Assembly (NCBI GenBank): GCA_945861065.1
Contig: CAMASI010000019.1
Location: 1 to 53,031, forward strand
Source of the DNA: Klebsiella pneumoniae
GTDB taxonomy: Bacteria; Myxococcota_A; UBA796; GCA-2862545
DNA: 53,031 bases
Direction of reading: 5' to 3'
Shown: positions 30,955 to 39,308 of the stretch, piece by piece
Position numbering within the stretch: position 1 is the first letter of the stretch
How the letters are laid out: each line of letters begins with the position of its first letter
Position numbers and translations under genes: made by a program
The notes under the pieces: generated by a model
What the model was told of the DNA's origin: nothing
Database searches by the model: none
What the model saw: only the letters and a program-made list of their open reading frames with translations

Positions 30955-32040
30955 GTGACCGACTCTTCCGTCTCCGAACCCCGTTCACCTTGGCTGCTTC
31001 AGGCGCTCGAACCGCCATCTTACGGCTATACGCGCAACGGTGCGCTGTACGTGCCGTCGCGCACAGAACTGGTGCGGGAGTTTTTTTCGCGCTTCAACCT
31101 CGCCACGACCCGCAAGAACTGGCTCCCAGTGTGGAGTTGGTTCTGCACCGTGCTGCTGTTCGTGCCGCTGGTCGTGTTTGCAACGACCTTTTTTAGCTGG
31201 AAGCTGGCGATCCTTGGCTTTGTGTACAGCATGGTCGGTCTGGGAACGCACGGCACGGTGTACTTGCACCGGTACTCGACACATCGCGCGTTCAGGTTCC
31301 GCAACGCGTTTACGCGGTTCGTGCTGAAGAATCTTGTCCTCAAGATCGTGATCGAAGAGGCCTACGTCGTTTCACACCATGTGCACCACCTGATCTCCGA
31401 GAAGCCCGGGGACCCGTACAACGTGAACGGTGGCGGCCTCTATTGTTTTCTCGCAGACGTCAATCACCAACTGGTGGCCCGCAACCTCGACGAGCGCGGC
31501 TACGCGAAGCTCAGCAACCTGCTGGGCCATACCGGAATCTACCGGAATACCTATGCGGAGTATCAGCGGTGGGGGTCGGTCTGTCATCCGGCCTATACCG
31601 TGGCGAATTTCGTCCTCAGCTGGGCCTTTTGGTACGGCGCGTTCTACCTGATGGGCGGGCATGCTTTGGCGACGGCGCTGTTCGGGTCGGCCTCGGTATG
31701 GGCGATCGGCGTTCGCACCTTCAACTTCGCAGGACACGGCAGCGGCGCGGATCAACGGCAGGACGGCATCGATTTGTACCGAGTCGACAAGTCCGTCAAC
31801 CAGCTTTGGCCCGGATTTGTGGCCGGCGAGTGGCACAACAACCACCACAGTTACCCGAAGGGCGCGCGGTCAGGGTTCTTGTGGTACCAGCTCGACTCGG
31901 CCTGGTTCGTCATCTGGCTGTACTGGTGTTTGGGCGGAATTGTGTCCGTGATTGACCCGAAAGAGGCATTTTTCCGAGACTATTATGATCCGTGGCGGGC
32001 GGAACGAGCGCGAAAGTTGGCGTCCTCCAGCTCTTCGTGA
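30955..32040 (+). CDS. Membrane fatty-acid (acyl-CoA) desaturase
   Basis: A 361-residue integral membrane di-iron desaturase that introduces double bonds into acyl chains. The three histidine boxes are clear: HRYSTH, SHHVHH and EWHNNHH. Hydrophobic helices before and between them fit the delta-9 acyl-CoA/acyl-lipid desaturase family. The GTG at 30955 is chosen because gggagg lies 8 nt upstream; an upstream TTG frame has no ribosome site. It diverges from an ECF sigma gene, suggesting envelope-stress control of membrane fluidity. It ends 3 bp from the convergent FAD-oxidase stop. Confidence 0.92.
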   Translation: MTDSSVSEPRSPWLLQALEPPSYGYTRNGALYVPSRTELVREFFSRFNLATTRKNWLPVWSWFCTVLLFVPLVVFATTFFSWKLAILGFVYSMVGLGTHGTVYLHRYSTHRAFRFRNAFTRFVLKNLVLKIVIEEAYVVSHHVHHLISEKPGDPYNVNGGGLYCFLADVNHQLVARNLDERGYAKLSNLLGHTGIYRNTYAEYQRWGSVCHPAYTVANFVLSWAFWYGAFYLMGGHALATALFGSASVWAIGVRTFNFAGHGSGADQRQDGIDLYRVDKSVNQLWPGFVAGEWHNNHHSYPKGARSGFLWYQLDSAWFVIWLYWCLGGIVSVIDPKEAFFRDYYDPWRAERARKLASSSSS

Positions 32041-32043
32041 CGG

Positions 32044-33444
32044 TCATTCCATCAGGGTGCCGCGGCCGAGAATGTTCGCGGGGTCTACGGCGTTTTTCAG
32101 TGCGCGGAACGAGGCCAACGTAGCGTCGCCGACCATCCACGCGAGATGGGAGCGCTTGAGTTTGCCTATTCCGTGTTCGCCAGACACCGTGCCGCCGACC
32201 GAAATCGCGTATCTTGCGAGCTCATCGTAGTAGGCGCGGGCCTGTGCCAACTCGTCCGCCGACCTGGGCAGCAGGTTGAGGTGAAGGTGGTTGTCTCCTA
32301 CGTGGCCAAACAGCACTGAACGACCGGGGGCCTGCTCGTAGCGTCGCATCAACTCAGGCAGCGCGGCGTCCGGAACTGCGAGGTCGGTACCGACTTTTGG
32401 CATGCCATTTCGCGTGACGATTTCGTTGATGCCCGCTGGAATCGCATGCCGCAGGGCGCGCAACCCCTCGCGCCCTGCGTCATCAATGGCGACGAGCGTG
32501 TGGTCCGCGTCTGCGCCGAGTTGGGCCAACGCTGTTATCCACGCCTCCAGGTGGGCGTCTTCTCCGCACTCAGCCTCTACTTCTTGCTCGCACATCAAGG
32601 CGACGACCGCAGAGTTTGGAACGGCAACGGCGCGTTGTCGGGCGAAACCGAGGCTGGTTTCGTCCAACCATTCCAAGGAACAGGCAGAGAGCAGGCCGTG
32701 GGGGTCGGAATGTGCTGCCGTTCGCAACGCGACGACTGCCGCCAGAGCGCGTTCCTTGTCGCCGAAGAAAGCGACGAGGCCGATGGGCCCGACAGGCCGT
32801 GGCAACAACCGCACCGTGGCGACGGTGATGACGCCCAGAGTTCCTTCCTGACCGACGAACAGGTCCAACAAGCGGGCGGAGGGCGCGTAGCCGGCCGCGG
32901 TTTTGACGGCGGGCTCGGACCACGAGGGCACCGGCCAATGGGGCGGTGCGAGGTCCTCGGGACCGATGTGGCGCACCGTGCCGTCTGGCAACACGACGGT
33001 GAGGCCTTCAACCCAGCGGCGGGTGGCACCGTAGCGGAACGACCTCGCGCCGCTGGCGTTCGTGGCGATCGACCCGCCGAAAAAGCAGTCGTATCGGCTC
33101 GTCGGATCCGGGGGGTACAAACGCCCCGTCGCCAAGAGGGTGTCTTGCAACGCGCCGAGGTTGTGGCCAGCTTCTGCGGTGGCGCGGTCCGGTTCGATCA
33201 CGGGGGTTGCACGTAGCAGTTCGGTGGACAAGACCCAGCCACCGTCTGGCCTCGCACCGCCCACTGTGCCCGACCGGCCGCCACTGACGGTGACGCAGAT
33301 CCCTCGTTCGGTGCAGTACGCGAGCACCTCGGCGACTTCTTCGGTGCTTCGGGGGCGCACCAACGCCTCCGCCCGCCCTTTCGTGTTGCTCGCATCGCTC
33401 AGGTAGCCGGCGAGCACGTCGGGGTCGGTGACCGGCGTGACCAT
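32044..33444 (-). CDS. FAD-linked oxidase, GlcD / D-lactate dehydrogenase family
   Basis: A 466-residue flavoprotein of the vanillyl-alcohol-oxidase superfamily, probably oxidising a D-2-hydroxyacid such as D-lactate, glycolate or D-2-hydroxyglutarate. The FAD-binding domain includes SGGRSGTVGGARPDGG, GGSIATNASGARSFRYG and GQEGTLGVIT. The C-terminal substrate domain contains GHVGDNHLHLN and the near-terminal GTVSGEHGIGKLK. The ATG at 33444 sits 4 bp after the stop of the upstream DUF1552 gene, so it is the last gene of the long minus-strand train. The exact substrate is undetermined. Confidence 0.9.
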   Translation of the reverse strand: MVTPVTDPDVLAGYLSDASNTKGRAEALVRPRSTEEVAEVLAYCTERGICVTVSGGRSGTVGGARPDGGWVLSTELLRATPVIEPDRATAEAGHNLGALQDTLLATGRLYPPDPTSRYDCFFGGSIATNASGARSFRYGATRRWVEGLTVVLPDGTVRHIGPEDLAPPHWPVPSWSEPAVKTAAGYAPSARLLDLFVGQEGTLGVITVATVRLLPRPVGPIGLVAFFGDKERALAAVVALRTAAHSDPHGLLSACSLEWLDETSLGFARQRAVAVPNSAVVALMCEQEVEAECGEDAHLEAWITALAQLGADADHTLVAIDDAGREGLRALRHAIPAGINEIVTRNGMPKVGTDLAVPDAALPELMRRYEQAPGRSVLFGHVGDNHLHLNLLPRSADELAQARAYYDELARYAISVGGTVSGEHGIGKLKRSHLAWMVGDATLASFRALKNAVDPANILGRGTLME

Positions 33445-33448
33445 GCCG

Positions 33449-34792
33449 CTAGACCTCGAGCTCGGACAGTCCTTGATCGGTAAATGCGTCGTCGGTGCCA
33501 AAAGAACTGGCCGGCACGTCCATGGCCTGCAACAAACTGAACATCACCTTGGAGGCGTTGTCAGCGGCGTAGGAACGGTGGTGCAGGTCGGTCTTGAGCA
33601 CGCCGCAGGCGCTGCCCGCGATCACAATCGGGAAATCGTCCAACGAGTGGGTGCGTCCCTCAGAGACATCCGACGTCGCGAGAATGGCGCAGTTGTCGAG
33701 CAAGGTGCCATCCCCTTCCGGAATGGAATCCAGCGTTCGGAGGAAGGCCGCGAGGGCGTCCACGCATTGGATGGTGATGGCATGAACCTGAGGTTGGTCG
33801 CCAGGTTCGTCGTGGGTGAGGTTGTGGTGGCCGTCCGTCGCGTCCGGGAACAGCACGTTGTTGACTGGGTAGGTGAACTGGTTGCTGATGACCCGGGTTT
33901 GGTCGCAGGCCAGCACCATGGCGGCCAAGTCGGCGAAGACCTGGTTGATCAGGGCGAGTTGCGGACGGCCGTCGATGTCGGGGTAAGCCGCGTCGGGCTC
34001 GGCGGGCACGAGGCAGGCCGCGAGTGTGGGCGGATCGGCTTCGATCTTGGCGAGGCGTTCTTCGAGCGCGCGAACCCCTTCGAGGTGCGCGTCGAGTCGT
34101 GCCTGATCGGCGGCTCCGAGCTGACCCCTCAGCGTGGTGATGTCCCCGAGCACCGCGTCCAGCACGCTGCGGCGTAGGGCCAGCGTAGGATTGGGCGTAG
34201 CGGTTTCTCCGGGCGCGACGAAGCCGCTGCCGAAGACCCGTTCGAATAGGGCAAATGGCGAAGCTTCCGGCGGGTTGACGCTGTACGGGCCATTGTAGGA
34301 CAGGCCCGCGTCGGGCGCGGTGCCAAACTCCAGTGACCGGAACAACGAGTCGGTTCCAACCGCGTCGGCGATGAGCTGGTCGATGCTGGCGAAGGGAAAG
34401 GTGTAGTCCACATCGTCGCCGATCACGGCACCGCCGGCCAGCAGCCCGCACGAGCCGGACAAATGCGGCACCGTGCTCGGTACGCGCACACTCATCCCGG
34501 AGATGACGGCGATCTTGTGTTTGAGGTCCGTGAGTGGGGCGAGTTGGTCGGACAAGGACCAGGCACTCCCCTCGCCTGTTCCTGTCGGTGTCCACCGCGC
34601 GGGCAAGTTGCCGTTGCCCCACACGAACAGGCCGAACCGCTTGGGGAGGTTGATCCCGTCGGCGTAGGCGCGCCCGTTGCTGTGCAGTAGGTATTCGAAG
34701 GTGGGCAGCGCGACGGCGACCGGGATTCCGTAGAGCAAGCCGCGCAAAACGCGACGGCGCGACAGGCCGCGGCGCTGGGTGTGCACGGTCAT
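33449..34792 (-). CDS. DUF1552 protein with Tat-like signal
   Basis: A 447-residue exported protein. The N-terminus has a twin-arginine-like signal (LSRRRVLRGLLYGIPVAVAL) at about residues 9-28, then KRFGLFVWGNGNLPARWTP, HKIAVISGMSV and the conserved C-terminal HNLTHD segment of DUF1552. DUF1552 proteins nearly always pair with DUF1587/1592/1588/1585 proteins in Planctomycetes and Myxococcota, as here. Their reaction is unknown. Its ATG overlaps the stop of the DUF1592 gene by 4 nt (ATGA), which fixes the start and implies coordinated expression. The open frame continues far upstream but is a shadow of the partner gene. Confidence 0.92.
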   Translation of the reverse strand: MTVHTQRRGLSRRRVLRGLLYGIPVAVALPTFEYLLHSNGRAYADGINLPKRFGLFVWGNGNLPARWTPTGTGEGSAWSLSDQLAPLTDLKHKIAVISGMSVRVPSTVPHLSGSCGLLAGGAVIGDDVDYTFPFASIDQLIADAVGTDSLFRSLEFGTAPDAGLSYNGPYSVNPPEASPFALFERVFGSGFVAPGETATPNPTLALRRSVLDAVLGDITTLRGQLGAADQARLDAHLEGVRALEERLAKIEADPPTLAACLVPAEPDAAYPDIDGRPQLALINQVFADLAAMVLACDQTRVISNQFTYPVNNVLFPDATDGHHNLTHDEPGDQPQVHAITIQCVDALAAFLRTLDSIPEGDGTLLDNCAILATSDVSEGRTHSLDDFPIVIAGSACGVLKTDLHHRSYAADNASKVMFSLLQAMDVPASSFGTDDAFTDQGLSELEV

Positions 34793-36366
34793 TGTGTGAC
34801 CTCGGCGGCTTGGCTGAACAGGTCGCTGGTCGCGAAGTCTCGCAACAGCGCCTTGAAGGAGTAACCGCTGGCGATGAAATTCTCGGTCAGCCACAGTTGG
34901 GCGTCCACCTCGGATTGGGTGACCGTGCGGCCGAGTCCATAGGTGACGAGTTGCTGTACGATGCACGTGCCGAAATCGGGATGAGCCCGGATGGCCCCTG
35001 CGAGGTCGTAGGCGTCGTGAAATTGGGTGCCGTCGAGGTCGCCGCTTGCGTCGATGGTGGCTTCGCCGTCTTTGTTCCGCCACACACCCAGGCCGTCGAA
35101 ATTCTCTAGCCCCAGCCCGATCGGGTCCATCAGCTCGTGGCAACCTGCACAAAAGGGGTCGGTCAAATGTTCGGCGACGCGGTCCCGTAGCGTAGGCAGG
35201 TCGGCCGACGGTTCGGGGATCGACGTGTCCACCCCCGCTGGCGGCGGCGGGATGGGCATGCACAGCAGGGTACTGCGCACGAATTTGCCCCGCAGCGTTG
35301 CAGAACTGCTGGTGGGATGGCTGAACTGGGCGAGCAAGCTGGCGTGGCCGAGCAGGCCCCGTCGGCCACCGTCAGCAGGCAACTCGACTTGCCCGAATCC
35401 TTCGTGGACGGGGGATGGCACGGCGTACAGGCTTGCCATCTTGCGGTCCACAAACGTGGTCCTGGAGGTCATGACGTCGCGCCAGTCGCTTCCCTCTTGC
35501 AGCGTCATCCACTGCAGAAATCGGAGAGTTTCTTCACGTGCAGACGGGCCCAGATCTTCCGACATCGCCACGAAGACGAAGGGGTCTTTGGACAGGTCGT
35601 CCAGCGTGTAGAGCGTGTACAACTCGGTGAATAGGTTGGCGATGCCGTCGAGCGCGCGGGGGTCGAGCAGCATCTCGTCTACGATTGCGGCCTTCGCTTC
35701 GGCTTTCAGAAGTCGGCCTGATTCGGCGTCGACCAGCAAGGCGTCGTCGGGACCGGTGTTCCACAACAGAAACGACAGCCGGGACGCGAGTTCGAGGCTC
35801 GTGTACCGCCGTCCGCCGTTGGGGTCGGGTTCGCCGATTTCTACCCGGTACAAGAAATGCGGAGACTGCAGGATCGCGGCGACCCCGTAGGACAGGCCCT
35901 CGTCGAAGTTTTGCAGGGTGTCGGCCGCATCGGAGGCCAGCCCGACCAGTGTGTCGAGTTCCACGTCCGTTGGGGTGCGACGCCAGGCGAGCCGCGCCAA
36001 TTGCGCCAGGGCGGTCCGTGCGCAGGCGTCGTCGACCGTGGCCGCGGGTGTGCATTTGACCCAGGACGACCGATGTTCTGCGTCCACAGCGACCGCGGCG
36101 AGGTCCAGGGCGTTGTTCTCGTATTGGTCCACACCGAGCGACGACAGGGTGGTCACTGCAGCGCCCACGGACAAAAAGCCGTGGAGCGAGGTGTCCGGTT
36201 CGATGTTGCTCAGGACCACATCGTCGCCGATCAAGGCACGGACCGACGACGCGTATTGCGCCTCGGTGAGCCGACGAAGCACGACTGAGCCTGGGTCCGT
36301 GGGCGGCTCGGGGGGCGACACCCCGTACCCGCCGTCACAGGCCAGCAAGAACAGCGCGGAAAACAT
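34789..36366 (-). CDS. DUF1587/1595/1592/1588/1585 lipoprotein with CxxCH
   Basis: A 525-residue lipoprotein (MFSALFLLAC, Cys10). Family segments run in order: DUF1587-like RRLTEAQYASSVRALIG (31-47), DUF1595 (120-145), DUF1592 with GVAAILQSPHFLYRVEIGE (161-179), DUF1588 with GLLGHASLLAQFSHPTSSS (337-355), and DUF1585 with CAGCH (406-410) in the context ELMDPIGLGLENFDGLG. CAGCH fits the c-type heme motif CxxCH, so a covalently bound heme is possible but not shown for this family. It is coupled to the DUF1552 gene by a 4-nt overlap. The lipoprotein signal, 4 bp after the preceding gene, decides the start. Confidence 0.92.
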   Translation of the reverse strand: MFSALFLLACDGGYGVSPPEPPTDPGSVVLRRLTEAQYASSVRALIGDDVVLSNIEPDTSLHGFLSVGAAVTTLSSLGVDQYENNALDLAAVAVDAEHRSSWVKCTPAATVDDACARTALAQLARLAWRRTPTDVELDTLVGLASDAADTLQNFDEGLSYGVAAILQSPHFLYRVEIGEPDPNGGRRYTSLELASRLSFLLWNTGPDDALLVDAESGRLLKAEAKAAIVDEMLLDPRALDGIANLFTELYTLYTLDDLSKDPFVFVAMSEDLGPSAREETLRFLQWMTLQEGSDWRDVMTSRTTFVDRKMASLYAVPSPVHEGFGQVELPADGGRRGLLGHASLLAQFSHPTSSSATLRGKFVRSTLLCMPIPPPPAGVDTSIPEPSADLPTLRDRVAEHLTDPFCAGCHELMDPIGLGLENFDGLGVWRNKDGEATIDASGDLDGTQFHDAYDLAGAIRAHPDFGTCIVQQLVTYGLGRTVTQSEVDAQLWLTENFIASGYSFKALLRDFATSDLFSQAAEVTQ

Positions 36367-36370
36367 CAGT

Positions 36371-36685
36371 CTACGAGCGACCGCGCCCGCCGAACGTGCT
36401 GAAGAAGGACGTGAGCACGCCCGACTGGTCCGCGCCCGCGATGGACCCGAGTTCCCCTGGGTCCAGGAGCACCGCGTGACAGGTGCCACATTCTTCGATT
36501 TCGAAGCCGCGGAAGGCGCGCGTCGCCATGTCTGAACCGCATTTGCCGCACTTGTGGAAATGCAGGGCTTTCCGCTCGGCGGCCGACTTCCCGGCCTCCT
36601 CGGCGTCGAGCGCGGCGCGCAACTTGCGCTTGGCCTCGTCGTCGAGCTTACGGAAGTAGTCGGATTCGGGGCTTTGGTCGGACAA
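36371..36685 (-). CDS. TFIIB-type zinc-ribbon protein
   Basis: A 104-residue soluble protein with a charged helical N-terminus and one zinc ribbon of the zf-TFIIB type: CGKC (Cys46, Cys49) and CGTC (Cys66, Cys69) followed by HAVLLDPGEL. Function unknown. It lies 14 bp after a zinc-ribbon membrane protein and 4 bp before the DUF1592 gene in the minus-strand train. Zinc binding is inferred from the cysteine spacing. Confidence 0.85.
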   Translation of the reverse strand: MSDQSPESDYFRKLDDEAKRKLRAALDAEEAGKSAAERKALHFHKCGKCGSDMATRAFRGFEIEECGTCHAVLLDPGELGSIAGADQSGVLTSFFSTFGGRGRS

Positions 36686-36699
36686 TCGTCAACCTCGTT

Positions 36700-37602
36700 T
36701 CACGGGGCGGTAACACCGGGAGGGGGGGCGCACACAAGCCGGTGGCGCTTGACCAGCACCTCCAGGTCGCGAAGTGTGTCCCGGTCCGTGGTGGCCACCA
36801 ACGCGCGACACAACCAAGGCGTGGCCCCCGAAACGTCGTCGAGGGAGAGCAGGGCGTAGCCAAGTCCGTACGCGGCTTCTGCATCTTCGGGCGCTAAGCG
36901 AATGGCCCGACGAAAGGCCTCAGCGCCGAGGCCCGGGTCCCGACCCACGACGGCCCATCCGCGTGCGACCCATTCCGGTGCTGTGGTGGGCTCCCCTGGG
37001 GTGACCACGGCGTCCACCTCGGCGGGTGGTTGCTCGGTGGGCGCTTCCAACGCTGCCGGCGGTTGCTCTTCTTCCGGTTGTTGCACGACGATCGGCGTCG
37101 CGGAGACGAGCGTGGGGACTGGTGGCGGGACTCGTTCTGGCACCGGTGTCCGGATGAGGCCCGCCGCAAGTGCTGCTGACACGCCCACCAGCGAAAAGCC
37201 TATGACGAGGAGCAGGCTCCCGAGTGCCACGAGGGCGGCCCCCACGATGGGCAATCGAGACGAAACTGGGACCGGCATCTCGAAGGGCGCGTCGCGCAAA
37301 TACAGTTCTGCGGTGGCGTCGTCGACCCGGGTGACTTCATCATCCGAGAAGTTGTCGCCGTCGTCGTCCTTGCGGCCCCAAGGCATCGGACCGCTGCGAT
37401 CGAGGGGCAGCATTTCCCCGAGGCCTGTGGGGCCGTCGAAGGACCCAGAGGCCCGGGCCCCTGGCTGAGGGACACCGGCCGAACGAATCGGCCCCGAGCC
37501 CTTCCGAACGAGACCGCACCGGGTGCACACGGACACGGTTTGGCCGTGTTCGATTCGAAATTCGGTCGGCCCGTCGCAACGGCCACAGCTGGTCACGGGC
37601 AC
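36700..37602 (-). CDS. Zinc-ribbon, membrane-anchored protein with TPR-like tail
   Basis: A 300-residue protein. An N-terminal zinc ribbon (CGRC 6-9 and CTRC 26-29) is followed by an acidic linker, a hydrophobic segment at about 118-150 that could be one long or two short helices, and a Pro/Glu/Ala-rich linker. A C-terminal TPR-like domain follows (GWAVVGRDPGLGAEAFRRAI, EDAEAAYGLGYALLSLDDVS, PWLCRALVATTD). The tail closely parallels that of the next upstream gene, so the two are paralogues. Their reading frames overlap by 10 nt. Function unknown; a membrane-bound scaffold is an inference. Confidence 0.82.
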   Translation of the reverse strand: MPVTSCGRCDGPTEFRIEHGQTVSVCTRCGLVRKGSGPIRSAGVPQPGARASGSFDGPTGLGEMLPLDRSGPMPWGRKDDDGDNFSDDEVTRVDDATAELYLRDAPFEMPVPVSSRLPIVGAALVALGSLLLVIGFSLVGVSAALAAGLIRTPVPERVPPPVPTLVSATPIVVQQPEEEQPPAALEAPTEQPPAEVDAVVTPGEPTTAPEWVARGWAVVGRDPGLGAEAFRRAIRLAPEDAEAAYGLGYALLSLDDVSGATPWLCRALVATTDRDTLRDLEVLVKRHRLVCAPPPGVTAP

Positions 37603-39212
37603 GAGATTGCGTTCTGAGCGAGGAGGCCATTGACCTCACGCTGAATGTCGAGTTCGGGGGCCGCGCGTGCTTTACACAACCAGGGTGCCGCTGCGGACGC
37701 GTCCCCCGCTTTGAGTCGTGCGTAGCCGAAACCGTACATGGCTTCGTAAGAACCGCCGTTGATGGCGAGCGCTTGTTCAAACAATGCGGAAGCGGCGGCG
37801 GGATCGGTGTCCGCAGAGTTCCACCCGCGGTCGATGAGGGTGCGCAGACTTTGACGGGGTGCCGGCCGGGGTTCGGGCGACGGGACGGCACCGGGCGCTG
37901 CGATGGGATGTGGCGCTGCGACGGGACTTGGCGCTGCGACGGGACGGGGCGCTGCGATGGGTTGCGGTGCGGGGACGACGACGGGCGGTTGCGGGACGAC
38001 GAGGGGCGGTTGCGGGATCACGACGACGGGCTCCGCGGGTTGTGGCGCAGGGGCGACGACGCTGGGCGCTGGTGGGGACACGACGGCACGCGAGCCCGCC
38101 GCGGAGGAGGCGGCGATCGGTGGGGTGCCGGGCGCGAGCGGGGCTTCCGGCGTGCGACCGGCCCACCAAACGGCTCCGAGCACCAAGAAGACGGCAATGA
38201 CGCCGATGAGCGCAAGCAAGCCGGTTCGTGAGCGCGTTTCGGCGCGGGGGGCGTCCCAATCGCCCTCAAAGTCCCGCGCTTCGCCTTCGGGTGTGGCTGC
38301 GCGCTCGTAGAGCGGGCGCTCGGAGCCATAGACCGTTTCACCCCAATTTCGCTCGACGACGCGGCCGATTTCGGGGTCCGGGAGCAACGGGGCCGGCGGC
38401 ATGGACGCCAGCGCTGGGAGGGGCAGGTCCAGTGGCGCGGGCCGAACACTGTCTTCGTCCACGACGCTCTCGTCGTGGTCGGCGGCGCCGGGCAGGTCGT
38501 CGAATGCGATGTTGAGCGTGCTGTCGTCGTCGTCCAGCACGATCGACGAGGCCCGCGGAGGGGGCGGTGGCGGTGGCGCGGCTGGCGGGGGTCCGACCTC
38601 GACGGGCGAGGGCGCTAAGGGCGGGGCAAGTGGGGGTGCTGGCGGCGGCGGCGCAAATAGAGCTGCGAGCGGTGGAAGCCCCAGCGGGATTCCGGCGACG
38701 TCGTCGCCCCACGTCGAGTCTGGCGCTTGCCGACGGCGGATAGGCTGCGGCAACTCGTGCATTTCGGCAGCGGCGCGAGCAAAAGCCACCGCAAACGCGG
38801 TGTTGGCCTCCACGGGGCCCCAATGCACACCGCCCTGCGAAACGAGGTCACCCCGTTCGACCCGGCCTTCCACGATCCATCGATTCAGCGTATCGATGTC
38901 TTTGACCGTATAAACCTGGCCGCTTTGTTTCAGGTACAGTTGATCGCTCGACGCGGGCTCGGGGGAAACTCGGGTAGGCGCAATTGCGACAGGCGCAGGC
39001 GACGGCGTCAGGGTGGCGCGTGGGGCGGAAAGCGCGTCGTCGCGGTCCTCCTCGACGCGCATCGGCGAGGCGACGGGCAAAGACGACGGTTGCACACTCT
39101 GGGAGTGTCCACAGCCAGCGCAACGGAACCGGAAGGCGCGGCCGCTGGAGAGGACCCACGCGGGGGGATCGAGTTCGTGCTGAATCCCGCAGTTTTCGCA
39201 GCTGATCTTCAC
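37593..39212 (-). CDS. MJ0042-type zinc-ribbon membrane protein with GYF-like domain
   Basis: A 539-residue single-pass protein. The MJ0042-type ribbon uses Cys5, Cys8, Cys31 and Cys34. A small domain at about 90-140 (QLYLKQSGQVYTVKDIDTLN, EGRVERGDLVSQGGVHWGPV) resembles GYF_2-like modules. Long Pro/Ala and acidic linkers follow, then a transmembrane helix at 330-350. Next come a second Pro/Ala linker with 18-bp repeats and a TPR-like C-terminus (ASALFEQALAINGGSYEAMY, APWLCKARAAPELDI). The layout suggests a cytoplasmic sensor head joined through the membrane to a TPR tail. Function unknown; paralogous to its neighbours on both sides. Confidence 0.85.
   Translation of the reverse strand: MKISCENCGIQHELDPPAWVLSSGRAFRFRCAGCGHSQSVQPSSLPVASPMRVEEDRDDALSAPRATLTPSPAPVAIAPTRVSPEPASSDQLYLKQSGQVYTVKDIDTLNRWIVEGRVERGDLVSQGGVHWGPVEANTAFAVAFARAAAEMHELPQPIRRRQAPDSTWGDDVAGIPLGLPPLAALFAPPPPAPPLAPPLAPSPVEVGPPPAAPPPPPPPRASSIVLDDDDSTLNIAFDDLPGAADHDESVVDEDSVRPAPLDLPLPALASMPPAPLLPDPEIGRVVERNWGETVYGSERPLYERAATPEGEARDFEGDWDAPRAETRSRTGLLALIGVIAVFLVLGAVWWAGRTPEAPLAPGTPPIAASSAAGSRAVVSPPAPSVVAPAPQPAEPVVVIPQPPLVVPQPPVVVPAPQPIAAPRPVAAPSPVAAPHPIAAPGAVPSPEPRPAPRQSLRTLIDRGWNSADTDPAAASALFEQALAINGGSYEAMYGFGYARLKAGDASAAAPWLCKARAAPELDIQREVNGLLAQNAISCP
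37894..37965 (-). repeat. Four 18-bp tandem repeats in zinc-ribbon gene
   Basis: The unit starts ggcgctgcgaYggg and repeats four times with a few substitutions. It encodes a P-x-P-[VI]-A-A type linker in frame. A second short repeat (gggcggttgcggga twice, 21 bp apart) follows at about 37983-38020. The repeats lie in the periplasmic linker just after the transmembrane helix. Confidence 0.8.
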
Positions 39213-39308
39213 CGGGGCGCTCCGCGCGGCGGTCTATCGTGCACCCGTCGGCGACGGGGCGTTTCTGACGGCCTCTCTACAGCCGCTCCAGATGGCGCCC
39301 ATGCGACC

